From a virus: a stretch of 64,000 nt of DNA. Where the stretch lies: positions 33,983 through 97,982 of IMG/VR virus record IMGVR_UViG_3300011115_000934. One strand, written 5' to 3'. Below the pieces are notes generated by a model. It was not told the origin of the DNA and searched no databases. It saw only the letters and a list, made by a program, of their open reading frames with translations. Both the position numbers and the translations under genes were made by a program. The first letter of the stretch is position 1; each line of letters begins with the position of its first letter. This document shows, piece by piece, positions 37,858 to 46,982 of this stretch.

Positions 37858-37885
37858 AATGATACAAATAGATGTAGCGCCAACA

Positions 37886-38314
37886 ATGTTCGATTACGAT
37901 ATCGAATATAATTTCAATTACGCCGACATGAGCAATAAGTTATTTTGTACTTTTTCATCTGAACAACAATTGGATGAGATTTTAAGTACAATACAAACCA
38001 AATACAAGATCATTTATAATAAGATTTTTGTTCTCTATTCAAAGAGCCAAGATGAATATATCTGTACATATAACGTAGAATTTGGAAACGTTTCTAATTT
38101 CCTAGAAAATACTATTCTAGTTCATAGAAAAAAAGAAAGCAATTCTCTATATACAATTAATTCACTTAACAGATTGATTGAGTCCTTAAACGGAGGAGTA
38201 TTGGATACAAGTTACAAAATAAACTGGATGGATTATCAAAATTGTATATTATTGACCAAAGGAAATGAATTAAAGCGAGTAAATACTAAACTTTTTCGTA
38301 TTATAGAGTTATAA
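37886..38314 (+). CDS. Unknown protein between polymerase and SSB
   Basis: 142 residues from ATG 37886 (151 if the ATG at 37859 is used). I chose the later start because a TATTTATA element lies directly on the earlier one. Beta/alpha composition with Tyr, Asn and Ile in excess, for example NKLFCTFSSEQQLDEILSTI. No motif recognised. It is followed after four bases by a CTS-like small protein. Confidence 0.65.
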   Translation: MFDYDIEYNFNYADMSNKLFCTFSSEQQLDEILSTIQTKYKIIYNKIFVLYSKSQDEYICTYNVEFGNVSNFLENTILVHRKKESNSLYTINSLNRLIESLNGGVLDTSYKINWMDYQNCILLTKGNELKRVNTKLFRIIEL

Positions 38315-38318
38315 GTAA

Positions 38319-38606
38319 ATGGAATCATTTGATATAGCAAAATGGAAGAAGAACTTCCTAACTGAGAATACACAAGAAAAGTACCAAGTAGTATTTCACG
38401 ATTACGGTGGAGATGATGTTCCCTATACTGAAAAATTGTTTGATACTGAAATGGAAGCTGATAAGTTTGCTCAAGAGTACGAATCTGATGAAGAGGTAGA
38501 GGTTTATAGGGATGGTGATTACAGATACGAAACCAGATATAGATATTACAATCCCGAAGATAGGGAATCTTATTTTGGATATCACATAGAAAAAGTGGCG
38601 GTTTAG
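38319..38606 (+). CDS. Small acidic protein with CTS-like leader
   Basis: 95 residues, starting MESFDIAKWKKNFLTENT, the same N-F/S-F-D, aromatic, F-L-x-E-N pattern as the proteins at 2360 and 10235. The rest is acidic and Tyr-rich. If the leader is a protease-cleaved targeting sequence, this protein would be packaged in the head although its gene lies among replication genes. Confidence 0.65.
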   Translation: MESFDIAKWKKNFLTENTQEKYQVVFHDYGGDDVPYTEKLFDTEMEADKFAQEYESDEEVEVYRDGDYRYETRYRYYNPEDRESYFGYHIEKVAV

Positions 38607-38618
38607 TAAAAAAATTGC

Positions 38619-38626
38619 TATTTATA
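38619..38626 (+). promoter_or_regulatory. Late-promoter-like motif TATTTATA
   Basis: The octamer starts a 110-base leader that includes the terminator-like fold before the homing endonuclease. Confidence 0.45.
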
Positions 38627-38639
38627 TTAAATAAGAGTA

Positions 38640-38722
38640 CTGCAACCACTCTATAAAAACATTACGGAGATTTTAAAATAATACCTTGTTGCAGAGGGTC
38701 TATTTTAATTTCTCCTTTTTTT
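38640..38722 (+). terminator. Terminator whose loop can pair upstream
   Basis: GGAGA, TT, TTAAAATA (38666-38680) pairs with TATTTTAA, TT, TCTCC (38701-38715), followed by T7. GTTGCAG in its loop (38688-38694) is an exact complement of CTGCAAC upstream (38640-38646), giving a pseudoknot or an alternative fold. It precedes the GIY-YIG gene. Confidence 0.65.
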
Positions 38723-38729
38723 ATTTAAT

Positions 38730-39356
38730 ATGATAGGAATTTATAAAATAACAAATCCAAAAGGGAAAATTTACATAGGACAGAGTGTACATATCCAAAA
38801 CAGGTTTAGTGCGTATAGGAGATTATCAAACTGCTCAGAACAACATAAACTTTACAGATCTTTTTTAAAGTATGGTGTAGAGTTTCATATTTTTGAAGTA
38901 CTAGAAGAGTGTGTAGTAGAAAAACTTAATCAACAAGAAAGATATTGGCAAGACTTTCATAATGCAGTAGCAGAAGGACTAAACTGCATGCTAACAGGAG
39001 TGGATGATCGAATAGGAAGCCACTCACAGGAAACGATAGAGAAAATGCGAATAGCAGCAAAAGGAAGGCCAAAGTCGTTAGAGCATATAGAAAAAATAAG
39101 ACAAGCAAGATTGGGAACCAAGCAATCAGCTGAAACAAGAGAGAAAAGAAAACAGACTCTAAAAGTTATTTGTAGTTCTAAAGAATTCCTAGATAAAGTA
39201 ACAAGAAGAGCCGTTCTACAAATAAAAGACTCAGAAGTTGTACAGGAATTTCCATCCATACTAACTGCTAAGCAGCTTACTGGAATAACCACAATAGGTG
39301 ATTGTTTAGCAGGTAGAATAAAAGTTGCAGGAGGATTTATTTGGAAATATAAATAA
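38730..39356 (+). CDS. GIY-YIG homing endonuclease 1
   Basis: 208 residues. The catalytic domain has IGIYKITNPKGKIYIGQS (GIY and YIG motifs), Arg in IQNRFSAYRR and Glu in QQERYWQDFHN. A NUMOD3-like region (RIGSHSQETIEKMRIAAKGR, then KIRQARLG) and a C-terminal helix-turn-helix (LTGITTIGDCLAGR) bind DNA. It shares its start and end with the enzyme at 58109. Free-standing between polymerase and SSB units, it would spread by cutting alleles without the gene. Confidence 0.88.
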   Translation: MIGIYKITNPKGKIYIGQSVHIQNRFSAYRRLSNCSEQHKLYRSFLKYGVEFHIFEVLEECVVEKLNQQERYWQDFHNAVAEGLNCMLTGVDDRIGSHSQETIEKMRIAAKGRPKSLEHIEKIRQARLGTKQSAETREKRKQTLKVICSSKEFLDKVTRRAVLQIKDSEVVQEFPSILTAKQLTGITTIGDCLAGRIKVAGGFIWKYK

Positions 39357-39362
39357 AAGGAG

Positions 39363-39392
39363 TTGTAAAATTGAAAAAGGTTTCGTATATTA
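39363..39392 (+). promoter_or_regulatory. Host-type promoter before gp32-like SSB
   Basis: TTG (39363-39365), 20 bases, TATATTA (39386-39392), then an A-rich leader to the ATG at 39433. Confidence 0.65.
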
Positions 39393-39432
39393 ATAAAAAG
39401 TAAAATAAAGTTAAATTAAAAAAAGTTACATT

Positions 39433-40263
39433 ATGGATTTGAATGCAATTAAAAACAAGCTTGCCGCTCTAAACAGTGCAGGAAATCAAGATCGTGAAAA
39501 AGTTGATTTTGATAAAATTTACTGGAAACCAGTAAACGGAAAATCAACCATACGCATAGTTCCTTCAGCATTTAACGCTGCAGACCCCTTTACGGAACTA
39601 AAGCTACATTACAATATTGGCCGTTTTCCTATGATGTCCCTTTCCAATTATGGAAAACAAGATCCAATCGAAGAGTTTGTAAAAGAATTAAGAAAAACAT
39701 CCGATAAAGATAATTGGTCTTTGTCAGGAAAGTTGTCTCCTAAATCAAGATTCTTTGCTCCTGTTGTTGTAAGAGGAGAAGAAGAAAAAGGAGTTCGTCT
39801 TTGGTCATTCGGAGTAAACATTTATAAAGCATTACTTGCTTTAGCAGAAGATGAAGACATCGGAGATTTTACAGACGTAATGAGTGGATGGGATATGGTT
39901 GTAGAAAATACACCAGCTGCAGGACCAGGTCAGTTCCCAAGCACTACGGTTCGTATTAAACCAAAACAAACAGTATTGTCAGAAGACGACAGTAAAGTAA
40001 ACTCTTGGTTAAAAGATCAACCAAACGCATTAGAAGTACAAACCCAGTACGACTATGAATTTATCAAGAAAAAATTACAAGAGTACTTGAATCCAGGAGA
40101 GGAAGTTGCTGAAGCACCTGCAACTCCAACTGAGGCAATAGCACCAGTAGTAGAACCAGACCTGTCAGCAACTTTAGGAAATCAAAAAACAGATTTTACT
40201 TTAGAGACTGCTACAGAAGGAAACAAAAGTACAGTTAATAAATTTGACGATTTATTCAACTAA
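39433..40263 (+). CDS. Single-stranded DNA-binding protein (gp32-like)
   Basis: 276 residues against 301 in T4. The N-terminal LNAIKNKLAALN helix could mediate cooperative binding. The OB-fold core has VDFDKIYWKPVNGKSTIRIV, then KLHYNIGRFPMMSL and SRFFAPVVVRGEE, while the C-terminal tail is acidic and ends NKFDDLFN, which recruits partners. The Cys/His zinc site of T4 gp32 is not visible. It is followed by UvsX after two bases, forming a recombination and replication operon. Confidence 0.88.
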   Translation: MDLNAIKNKLAALNSAGNQDREKVDFDKIYWKPVNGKSTIRIVPSAFNAADPFTELKLHYNIGRFPMMSLSNYGKQDPIEEFVKELRKTSDKDNWSLSGKLSPKSRFFAPVVVRGEEEKGVRLWSFGVNIYKALLALAEDEDIGDFTDVMSGWDMVVENTPAAGPGQFPSTTVRIKPKQTVLSEDDSKVNSWLKDQPNALEVQTQYDYEFIKKKLQEYLNPGEEVAEAPATPTEAIAPVVEPDLSATLGNQKTDFTLETATEGNKSTVNKFDDLFN

Positions 40264-40265
40264 GA

Positions 40266-41336
40266 ATGGCAAAAGCAAAATCACAAACCGCTAGCGAAAT
40301 AATCAAAGGCGGTTTTAGTTTGGACAACTTTAAAAAAAATAAAGGCTTTTCTAATACTTCAGTAAAGTTCAAGAGTCAGGATTGGATTAAAGTTTCAGAT
40401 GCATTCTCAGAAGTAACATCTCTCAAAGGAATTCCTATGGGACATATTACACTTCTAAGAGGACATTCAGATACAGGAAAAACAACCTTACTATTAGAAG
40501 CAGCAGTCCAAGCACAGAAAAGACAAATCCTTCCAGTATTCATTATTACTGAGATGAAATGGTCATGGCCACATGCTCAAATGATGGGTCTTGAGGTTCA
40601 AGAAGTTGTTGATGAGGAAACAGGAGAAATAACTGACTACAAAGGATTTTTCTTATATGCAGATAGAGGAACTCTAAATACAATAGAAGACGTAGCAGTT
40701 TATATCTTAGACTTAATCGATGAACAAAAGAAAGGAAACCTTCCTTACGATTTATGTTTCTTCTGGGATTCAGTTGGATCAGTTCCATGTGACCTATCTG
40801 TGAGATCAAATAAGAACAATAACGAATGGAATGCTGGAGCAATGTCAACTCAATTTGGAAATAACGTAAACCAAAAGATTATGTTATCAAGAAAAGAAGC
40901 AAGCAAGTACACCAATACATTAGTAGCAATCAATAAAGTTTGGACTGCAAAACCTGAACATCCAATGGGACAACCTCGTTTGGAGAATAAAGGAGGAAAA
41001 ACAATGTGGTATGATTCAACAGTAATCGTTACGTTTGGAAACATAACAAACTCAGGAACCAGTAAGATCAAAGCAGTTGCAAAAGGAAAAGAGTTTGAAT
41101 TTGCTAAAAGAACTAAAGTTCAGATAGAGAAGAACCACATCGATGGTATCCAATCAAGAGGAGCGATTATTATGACCAGTCATGGATTCATTGCAGACGA
41201 TAAGAAAGCAATTGATACATATAAGGATGCTCATAAAGGATCTTGGGCTAACACATTAGGCTCTACAGACTTTACGGTAATGGTAGAAGCAGATGTAGAA
41301 GAGGATACAACTAACCTAGAAGCATTAGATGATTAA
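40266..41336 (+). CDS. UvsX-like recombinase
   Basis: 356 residues. RecA-type ATPase with Walker A LLRGHSDTGKTTLL (about residues 62-75), Walker B LCFFWDSVGSV (about 163-173) and a loop region rich in Asn/Lys. Length and order after gp32 match T4 UvsX (391). It promotes strand exchange and recombination-dependent replication. The end overlaps the next start by eight bases. Confidence 0.9.
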   Translation: MAKAKSQTASEIIKGGFSLDNFKKNKGFSNTSVKFKSQDWIKVSDAFSEVTSLKGIPMGHITLLRGHSDTGKTTLLLEAAVQAQKRQILPVFIITEMKWSWPHAQMMGLEVQEVVDEETGEITDYKGFFLYADRGTLNTIEDVAVYILDLIDEQKKGNLPYDLCFFWDSVGSVPCDLSVRSNKNNNEWNAGAMSTQFGNNVNQKIMLSRKEASKYTNTLVAINKVWTAKPEHPMGQPRLENKGGKTMWYDSTVIVTFGNITNSGTSKIKAVAKGKEFEFAKRTKVQIEKNHIDGIQSRGAIIMTSHGFIADDKKAIDTYKDAHKGSWANTLGSTDFTVMVEADVEEDTTNLEALDD

Positions 41337-42351
41337 TTATTTAGATATCCTAAATAAAATTGAACAAAAGCCAGACAGAAAACTAAACGACCATGTTTTG
41401 ATTGTGGATAGCATGAACACCTTTATAAGGTCCTTTGCAATGTTACAATCTATGAATCCACAAGGCCACCACACAGGTGGTCTCGTTGGCTTCTTAAGGT
41501 CCTTAGGGTTCCTAACTAGAACAATTGATCCAACTAGAGTTATTTGTGTATTCGATGGACAGGCATCCTCATCAAGTAGGAAAACTATCAATCCAGAATA
41601 CAAAGCAACTAGAAATATTAAAAGGATTACTAATTGGGAATTGTTCGATGATAAAGACGATGAGTTTGCTTCAATGACTATGCAAATGCATAGATTGGTT
41701 GAGTACTTACAATGTCTACCAGTTACTCTAATATCAATAGATAAAGTAGAGGCAGATGATACAATTTCATATTTAGCACAAAAGTTTGCAGCTAATAATA
41801 AAAAAGTAACAATTGTGTCCTCTGATAAAGATTTTTTACAAATAGTAGATCAAAACATAGAAGTTTATTCTCCTATTAAGAAAAAAACATATCAAAAAAA
41901 AGATATACAAGAAGAAATAGGACTGATTCCTGAGAATTATTTAATAATGAAAGCATTGCTAGGTGATAACTCAGACAACCTTTCAGGGATAAAAGGATTA
42001 GGACCTAAAACATTATTGAAAGAATTTCCAGAGCTAATAAGCAAACCTGGAGTAACACTAAAAGATATTTACAATATTTGTGAACAAAAGTTGCAAACTA
42101 AGAAAATATTCGCTAGTATTATCTATGACTGGGATAAAGTAAAAACTAATTGGGAATTGATGAATTTATCCGAGCCAAGGTTGGGAGATTACGAAATTTT
42201 TCATATATTAGAGAAGATAAAAGAGCCAACACCAAATTTACAAGCAGTTACTTTTTTAAGCATGTTAGAGTCAGATCAAATTGAAGCTCTAAACAAAAAC
42301 GTTGAAGGATGGTTAGAATTATTTAGACCGCTTTCGACATATAAAAAATAA
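41329..42351 (+). CDS. 5'-3' exonuclease / FEN-type nuclease
   Basis: 340 residues. Conserved acidic clusters of the FEN family are visible: LIVDSMNTFIRSF near the start, VFDGQ, KVEADDTISYLA, VSSDKDFLQIV, and the helix-hairpin-helix stretch GDNSDNLSGIKGLGPKT. It probably removes RNA primers (T4 RNase H role). It overlaps UvsX by eight bases and precedes the helicase. Confidence 0.88.
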   Translation: MINYLDILNKIEQKPDRKLNDHVLIVDSMNTFIRSFAMLQSMNPQGHHTGGLVGFLRSLGFLTRTIDPTRVICVFDGQASSSSRKTINPEYKATRNIKRITNWELFDDKDDEFASMTMQMHRLVEYLQCLPVTLISIDKVEADDTISYLAQKFAANNKKVTIVSSDKDFLQIVDQNIEVYSPIKKKTYQKKDIQEEIGLIPENYLIMKALLGDNSDNLSGIKGLGPKTLLKEFPELISKPGVTLKDIYNICEQKLQTKKIFASIIYDWDKVKTNWELMNLSEPRLGDYEIFHILEKIKEPTPNLQAVTFLSMLESDQIEALNKNVEGWLELFRPLSTYKK

Positions 42352-42371
42352 GTTATAATAAAATAAGTTAC

Positions 42372-43724
42372 ATGACATCATTAGCAAAATTATCTTCCTA
42401 CGGGAAAGGCTTTCAGTTGAAAGTATTAGGAGCACTACTAACAGACAAGAAATTCTTGCTCAACACAAGAGACCTACTAAGACCAGATTATTTTGATTCA
42501 GATGCTCACAGATGGATTTTAGAAACCACAATTAAGTACTACGACAAGTATCACACTACGATTTCTTTAGAAGCATTAAAAATAGAATTACAAAAAGTAG
42601 AGAATGATATTCTACAAGTAGCAGTTAAATCAGAATTAAGAAATTGCTATGAAGCAACTCAAGATGATTTAGCATACGTAGTAGAGGAATTTACAACCTT
42701 TGCTAAGAACCAAGAACTTAAAGCAGCATTGTTAAGTTCAGCAGATCTTTTGAACCAAGGAGACTTTGATGGAATCAGAGGAGTGATTGAAAAGGCTATG
42801 AGAGCTGGTATGGATAAGAACATGGGTCACGAATATAACAAAGACGTTGAGAGTCGTTATAGAGAAAACTACAGACCAACTATTCCATCACCTTGGCCAA
42901 TTCTAAATGAAACTATTGGAGGAGGATTCGGTCCTGGAGATTTAGCAATTATGTTTGGTAATCCTGGAGGAGGAAAATCTTGGACGATGGTTGCAATAGC
43001 AGCACATGCAGTACTATTGGGATACAATGTAAACTATTACACATTGGAGCTTGGAGAGGATTATGTAGGAAAGAGATTCGATTGCTACTTCACAGGTTAT
43101 GGAATTGAAGAAGTAAACAAACACAGAGGTGAAGTTGAAAAGATTGTAGGTAAATTGAAAGGAAAACTTATTGTAAAAGAATATCCACCAAAAGGAGCCT
43201 CAGTAAGTACAATCAAAGCACATATCCAAAAATGTATGGATGTTGATCACAAACCCGATATGATTATTATCGATTACGTTGATTATTTGAAAGCACCTTC
43301 AAAATCTCGTTTCACAGAAAGAAAAGATGAAATCGATGACGTATTCATTGCAACAAAAGGATTGGCTAAGGAACTTCAAATTCCTATCCTAACACCCTCT
43401 CAAGTCAATAGAATGGGAGCAAAGGATTCAGTTATTGAAGGAGACAAAGCAGCAGGGTCGTATGACAAGATGATGGTTGCAGATGTATGTTTATCTTTAT
43501 CAAGAATGAAAGAAGATAAGGTTTTAGGAACAGGACGTATCCACGTAATGAAAAATAGATACGGAATGGATGGTATGACTTGGGATGCAAAAGTCGATAC
43601 AAACAATGGTCATATTGAAATTCTAGGAAACATGCTAATAACCGAGTCAGGAGATAAACCTAGAGGAAATTTTAAAGAAATCGCGAATAAGTTCTTTCAA
43701 TTGGAGCAAGACGTTCCTTTCTAA
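42372..43724 (+). CDS. Replicative DnaB-type helicase (gp41-like)
   Basis: 450 residues, RecA-fold hexameric helicase. Helical N-terminal domain, then Walker A MFGNPGGGKSWTMV (about residues 197-210) and Walker B MIIIDYVDYLKAP (about 297-309), followed by the Gln/Arg region PSQVNRMG. It unwinds the lagging strand at the fork. A primase or primase-like domain was not found in the window. Confidence 0.9.
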   Translation: MTSLAKLSSYGKGFQLKVLGALLTDKKFLLNTRDLLRPDYFDSDAHRWILETTIKYYDKYHTTISLEALKIELQKVENDILQVAVKSELRNCYEATQDDLAYVVEEFTTFAKNQELKAALLSSADLLNQGDFDGIRGVIEKAMRAGMDKNMGHEYNKDVESRYRENYRPTIPSPWPILNETIGGGFGPGDLAIMFGNPGGGKSWTMVAIAAHAVLLGYNVNYYTLELGEDYVGKRFDCYFTGYGIEEVNKHRGEVEKIVGKLKGKLIVKEYPPKGASVSTIKAHIQKCMDVDHKPDMIIIDYVDYLKAPSKSRFTERKDEIDDVFIATKGLAKELQIPILTPSQVNRMGAKDSVIEGDKAAGSYDKMMVADVCLSLSRMKEDKVLGTGRIHVMKNRYGMDGMTWDAKVDTNNGHIEILGNMLITESGDKPRGNFKEIANKFFQLEQDVPF

Positions 43725-43729
43725 AATGC

Positions 43730-43737
43730 TATTTATT
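43730..43737 (+). promoter_or_regulatory. TATTTATT motif before nrdB
   Basis: One-base variant of the late-type octamer, 42 bases before the ATG at 43779. Confidence 0.35.
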
Positions 43738-43778
43738 CTTACAGTCCTAATTTATAACAAATATTAAAAAAAGCGAAT

Positions 43779-44756
43779 ATGAGTCTAAAAGACGAACGCA
43801 TAGTTTACAAGCCTTTTGAGTACCAACAAGCACACGATTACTGGCTGAAAGCACACCAAGCCCACTGGCTACATACAGAAGTTCCAATGTCACAAGACGT
43901 AACAGATTGGAATTCGAATCTTAAACCACACGAAAAAAATGTTATAGGAGGAATCTTAAAAGGATTTGCTCAAACAGAAACAGTTGTAAATGATTATTGG
44001 ACAAACCTTGTTACAAAGTGGTTCAGAAAACCTGAGATCATTATGATGGCAGTTACCTTTGGAGCATTTGAAACTATTCATGCAGAGGCGTATGCTTTAT
44101 TAAATGAGCAATTAGGATTGGATAATTTTGCAGAATTTCTAGAAGATGAATCAACTGCGGCTAAAATTCAATCTTTAATGGATGTTAGAGATGGAAATAG
44201 CGGAGAAACAGATTGGCATGAAGCAGCTAGATCCTTAGCAATATTCTCAGCATTTACTGAAGGAGTAAACCTATTCTCTTCTTTTGCAGTATTGTTATCA
44301 TTTAAAATGAGAAACAAACTAAAAGGAGTAGGACAAATAGTTGAATGGTCTGTAAGAGATGAATCACTTCACTCAGAGGCAGGATGTTGGTTATTCAGAC
44401 AATTAATGAAAGAGTACCCAGAATTAAAAACAGAAAAACTTATTAATGATATTAGAGAAGCAGCAACCCTTGCTCTTCAACTAGAATTCAATTTTATCGA
44501 TAAGATATTTGAAATGGGAGATTTAGAAAATTTATCTAAAGAGGAATTAAAAAACTTTATCAAACACAGAGTAAATACTAAGATGGGAGATTTAGGACTG
44601 AAACCATTAATACCTTCAGATCAAATCGATAAAGGAGCTTTAAAACAAATGTTATGGTTTGATGCTGTAGTAGCAGGAAAACAGCACACAGACTTCTTTG
44701 CAAATAGAGTAACGAATTATGCCAAAGGGCATATGGATTGGGACAACGCATTTTAA
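43779..44756 (+). CDS. nrdB: Ribonucleotide reductase class I, beta subunit
   Basis: 325 residues. Metal-binding motifs of the ferritin-like fold are present: Glu in AQTETVVNDYW, E-x-x-H in FGAFETIHAEAYAL (the Tyr five residues after the His may be the radical site), Glu in FSAFTEGVNL and E-x-x-H in VRDESLHSEAG. It supplies the radical for the alpha subunit encoded next, nine bases downstream. The pair raises dNTP supply for phage DNA synthesis. Confidence 0.92.
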   Translation: MSLKDERIVYKPFEYQQAHDYWLKAHQAHWLHTEVPMSQDVTDWNSNLKPHEKNVIGGILKGFAQTETVVNDYWTNLVTKWFRKPEIIMMAVTFGAFETIHAEAYALLNEQLGLDNFAEFLEDESTAAKIQSLMDVRDGNSGETDWHEAARSLAIFSAFTEGVNLFSSFAVLLSFKMRNKLKGVGQIVEWSVRDESLHSEAGCWLFRQLMKEYPELKTEKLINDIREAATLALQLEFNFIDKIFEMGDLENLSKEELKNFIKHRVNTKMGDLGLKPLIPSDQIDKGALKQMLWFDAVVAGKQHTDFFANRVTNYAKGHMDWDNAF

Positions 44757-44765
44757 TTTAATTTT

Positions 44766-46475
44766 ATGGGAGTAGATTACAGTGCCTGGAAACCAGGCGT
44801 AGATTATCCAGACTGGATGAATGAAGTTTCTTTGGCTACAATTTCAAATGGTTATTTATTACCTGATGAGAATCCAAAGAAAGCTTACAGAAGAGTTGCT
44901 GATGCAGTAGCTAAAAGATTAGATCGTCCTGATCTAGCAAATAAGTTTTTCAAGTACATGTGGAAAGGTTGGTTAAACCTAGCTTCACCTGTATTATCAA
45001 ACACCGGAACTGACAAAGGACTTCCAATCTCATGTTTTGGTATAGATACTCCTGATTCGATCAGAGGTATAGGATTAACCAATGCAGAACTAATGAGACT
45101 TACCTCTTTAGGAGGAGGAGTTGGAATTGGACTTGGAAGAGTAAGAGGAAGAGGAGTAAAGATTGGAAATGGAGAAACAGGACAGTCAGAGGGAATTGTG
45201 CCTTGGGCTAAAATATTTGACTCAACTATTATTGCTACAAATCAAGGATCAGTTCGTAGAGGAGCAGCATCTGTAAATTTAGACATCAACCATATCGATA
45301 TAAAAGAATTCTTACGTATTAGAAGACCTCAAGGAGATCCAAACCGTCAGTGTTTGAATTTACACCAATGTGTTTCTATTGACGATAAGTTTATGAAAAG
45401 ATTAGAGCACAGAGATCCGGAAGCAATGGAACTATGGGTTGAGATTCTTAAATCAAGAGTTGAGACAGGAGAACCTTATATTATGTTTAAGGATAATGTC
45501 AACAATGCTAACCCACCAGCATATGTAAAAAACAACTTAGACGTTACAATGACAAACATCTGTTCAGAGATTGCTTTACATACCGATGAAGAACATTCAT
45601 TTGTTTGTTGTTTATCTTCTCTAAACATTACAAGATACGAAGAGTGGAAGGATACTGACTTAGTTGAGACAGCAATCTATTTCTTAGATGGAGTATTGGA
45701 AGAGTTCTTAATTAAAACAAATGGAAAAGATTCTATGATTAGATCTCACCGTTCTGCTAAAAAAGGAAGAGCATTAGGATTAGGAGTTTTAGGATGGCAT
45801 TCATTCTTACAAGCAAAAGGAATTCCATTCACTTCTATTGCAGCAACTTCTTGGACAAATAAAATTTTCTCTCAGATTAAAAACCAAGCAGAAGATGCTT
45901 CTAGAAAATTAGCAGAAGAATACGGAGAACCAGTTTGGTGTAAAGGAACAGGAATGAGAAACACTCACCTAATTGCAATTGCACCTACAGTTTCTAATTC
46001 AACAATCTCAGGAGGAGTATCAGCAGGTATTGAACCAATTCCAGCTAACGTTTATACGTTTAATTCTTCTAAAGGAACTTTCATTAGAAAGAATCCAGTA
46101 TTAGAAAAGTACTTAGAAGATAAAGGACATAACTCAGAAGAGGTATGGCAACAGATTCTAAAAGATAGAGGATCAATTGCAAATCTACCAGAAGACGTTA
46201 TGCCGTTTGACGATAAAGAAGTATTCTTAACATTTGCAGAAATAAACCAATTGGCCCTAGTTGAACAAGCTTCAGTAAGACAGAAGTACGTTGACCAGGC
46301 TCAATCACTAAACTTAGCATTCGATCCAGGAGATAGTCCTAAGTTTATAAACCTAGTTCACCAGACAGCTTGGAAACTTGGATTAAAAACGTTATATTAT
46401 TTACGAACGGATTCTGTCATAAACGGGGACATCGGAAGTAGAACTTCTGAAGACTGTTTAAGCTGTGACGGATAA
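44766..46475 (+). CDS. nrdA: Ribonucleotide reductase class I, alpha subunit
   Basis: 569 residues, short because the N-terminal ATP cone is absent (E. coli NrdA has 761), so the usual activity-site control is probably missing. Active-site residues are in place: Cys in LPISCFGID, N-x-C-x-E in MTNICSEIAL, Cys in FVCCLSSLN, the Tyr pair in LKTLYYLRTD, and the C-terminal redox pair in EDCLSCDG. The thioredoxin at 54717 may be its reductant. Confidence 0.92.
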   Translation: MGVDYSAWKPGVDYPDWMNEVSLATISNGYLLPDENPKKAYRRVADAVAKRLDRPDLANKFFKYMWKGWLNLASPVLSNTGTDKGLPISCFGIDTPDSIRGIGLTNAELMRLTSLGGGVGIGLGRVRGRGVKIGNGETGQSEGIVPWAKIFDSTIIATNQGSVRRGAASVNLDINHIDIKEFLRIRRPQGDPNRQCLNLHQCVSIDDKFMKRLEHRDPEAMELWVEILKSRVETGEPYIMFKDNVNNANPPAYVKNNLDVTMTNICSEIALHTDEEHSFVCCLSSLNITRYEEWKDTDLVETAIYFLDGVLEEFLIKTNGKDSMIRSHRSAKKGRALGLGVLGWHSFLQAKGIPFTSIAATSWTNKIFSQIKNQAEDASRKLAEEYGEPVWCKGTGMRNTHLIAIAPTVSNSTISGGVSAGIEPIPANVYTFNSSKGTFIRKNPVLEKYLEDKGHNSEEVWQQILKDRGSIANLPEDVMPFDDKEVFLTFAEINQLALVEQASVRQKYVDQAQSLNLAFDPGDSPKFINLVHQTAWKLGLKTLYYLRTDSVINGDIGSRTSEDCLSCDG

Positions 46476-46486
46476 AACTAAAAAAT

Positions 46487-46942
46487 ATGGCATTATTAAT
46501 TACTTCACTATTTCTAGCAATTGTAATTTTTCTACTAACTGTAAAACTAAAAGAGTATGTAGAGGAGGTAGCACAACTTAGAAAGCAAATTGAAGAAACA
46601 GCAGCATCTCATATAGTAGAGAAAGCAAAGGTAAAGAAAGACTCAATGTTTAGATCCTCAGCAGTAAATTGGGGAAAGACAATTGAACACTTTGTACCAT
46701 TCATGTCTAAGTTTCCTGTACCAGCAGAAGATGTGGTTTTCTTAGGGATGCCAATCGACTACGTAGGATTTACTCACACAGATAGTAAAACAAAATGTGA
46801 AGTGCACTTTATTGAAGTCAAGTCAGGAAATGCAGCTTTGATGGGTAAACAGAGAAATATTAAAAAAGCAATTCAAGAGGGAAGAGTTCACTGGCATGAA
46901 ATTGCAGTGGATGGAAACCGAGCAGAAATCAAAGAAGAATAG
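46487..46942 (+). CDS. Membrane-anchored Holliday-junction-resolvase-like nuclease
   Basis: 151 residues. A transmembrane helix (ALLITSLFLAIVIFLLTV) is followed by a short coiled coil and a PD-(D/E)XK core: GKTIEHFVPF, then GMPIDYVGF (Asp) and VHFIEVKSGNA (E-x-K). It resembles the family of Holliday-junction-resolvase-related proteins with an N-terminal anchor. The role is unknown; cleaving DNA at the membrane is a possibility. Confidence 0.75.
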   Translation: MALLITSLFLAIVIFLLTVKLKEYVEEVAQLRKQIEETAASHIVEKAKVKKDSMFRSSAVNWGKTIEHFVPFMSKFPVPAEDVVFLGMPIDYVGFTHTDSKTKCEVHFIEVKSGNAALMGKQRNIKKAIQEGRVHWHEIAVDGNRAEIKEE

Positions 46943-46943
46943 C

Positions 46944-46951
46944 TATTTATT
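46944..46951 (+). promoter_or_regulatory. TATTTATT motif before PA14 gene
   Basis: It lies just after the nuclease stop. Distance to ATG 46983 is about 31 bases, while the ATG at 46956 is only four bases away, which favours the later start. Confidence 0.4.
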
Positions 46952-46982
46952 AGAGATGGACGTACTATCTAAAATAAAACAA

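Noticed and set aside
46896-46982. Earlier start codons for the PA14 gene (46896, 46956)
   Set aside because: They would put an overlapping or extra sequence before a good signal peptide and lie on or before the promoter-like motif.
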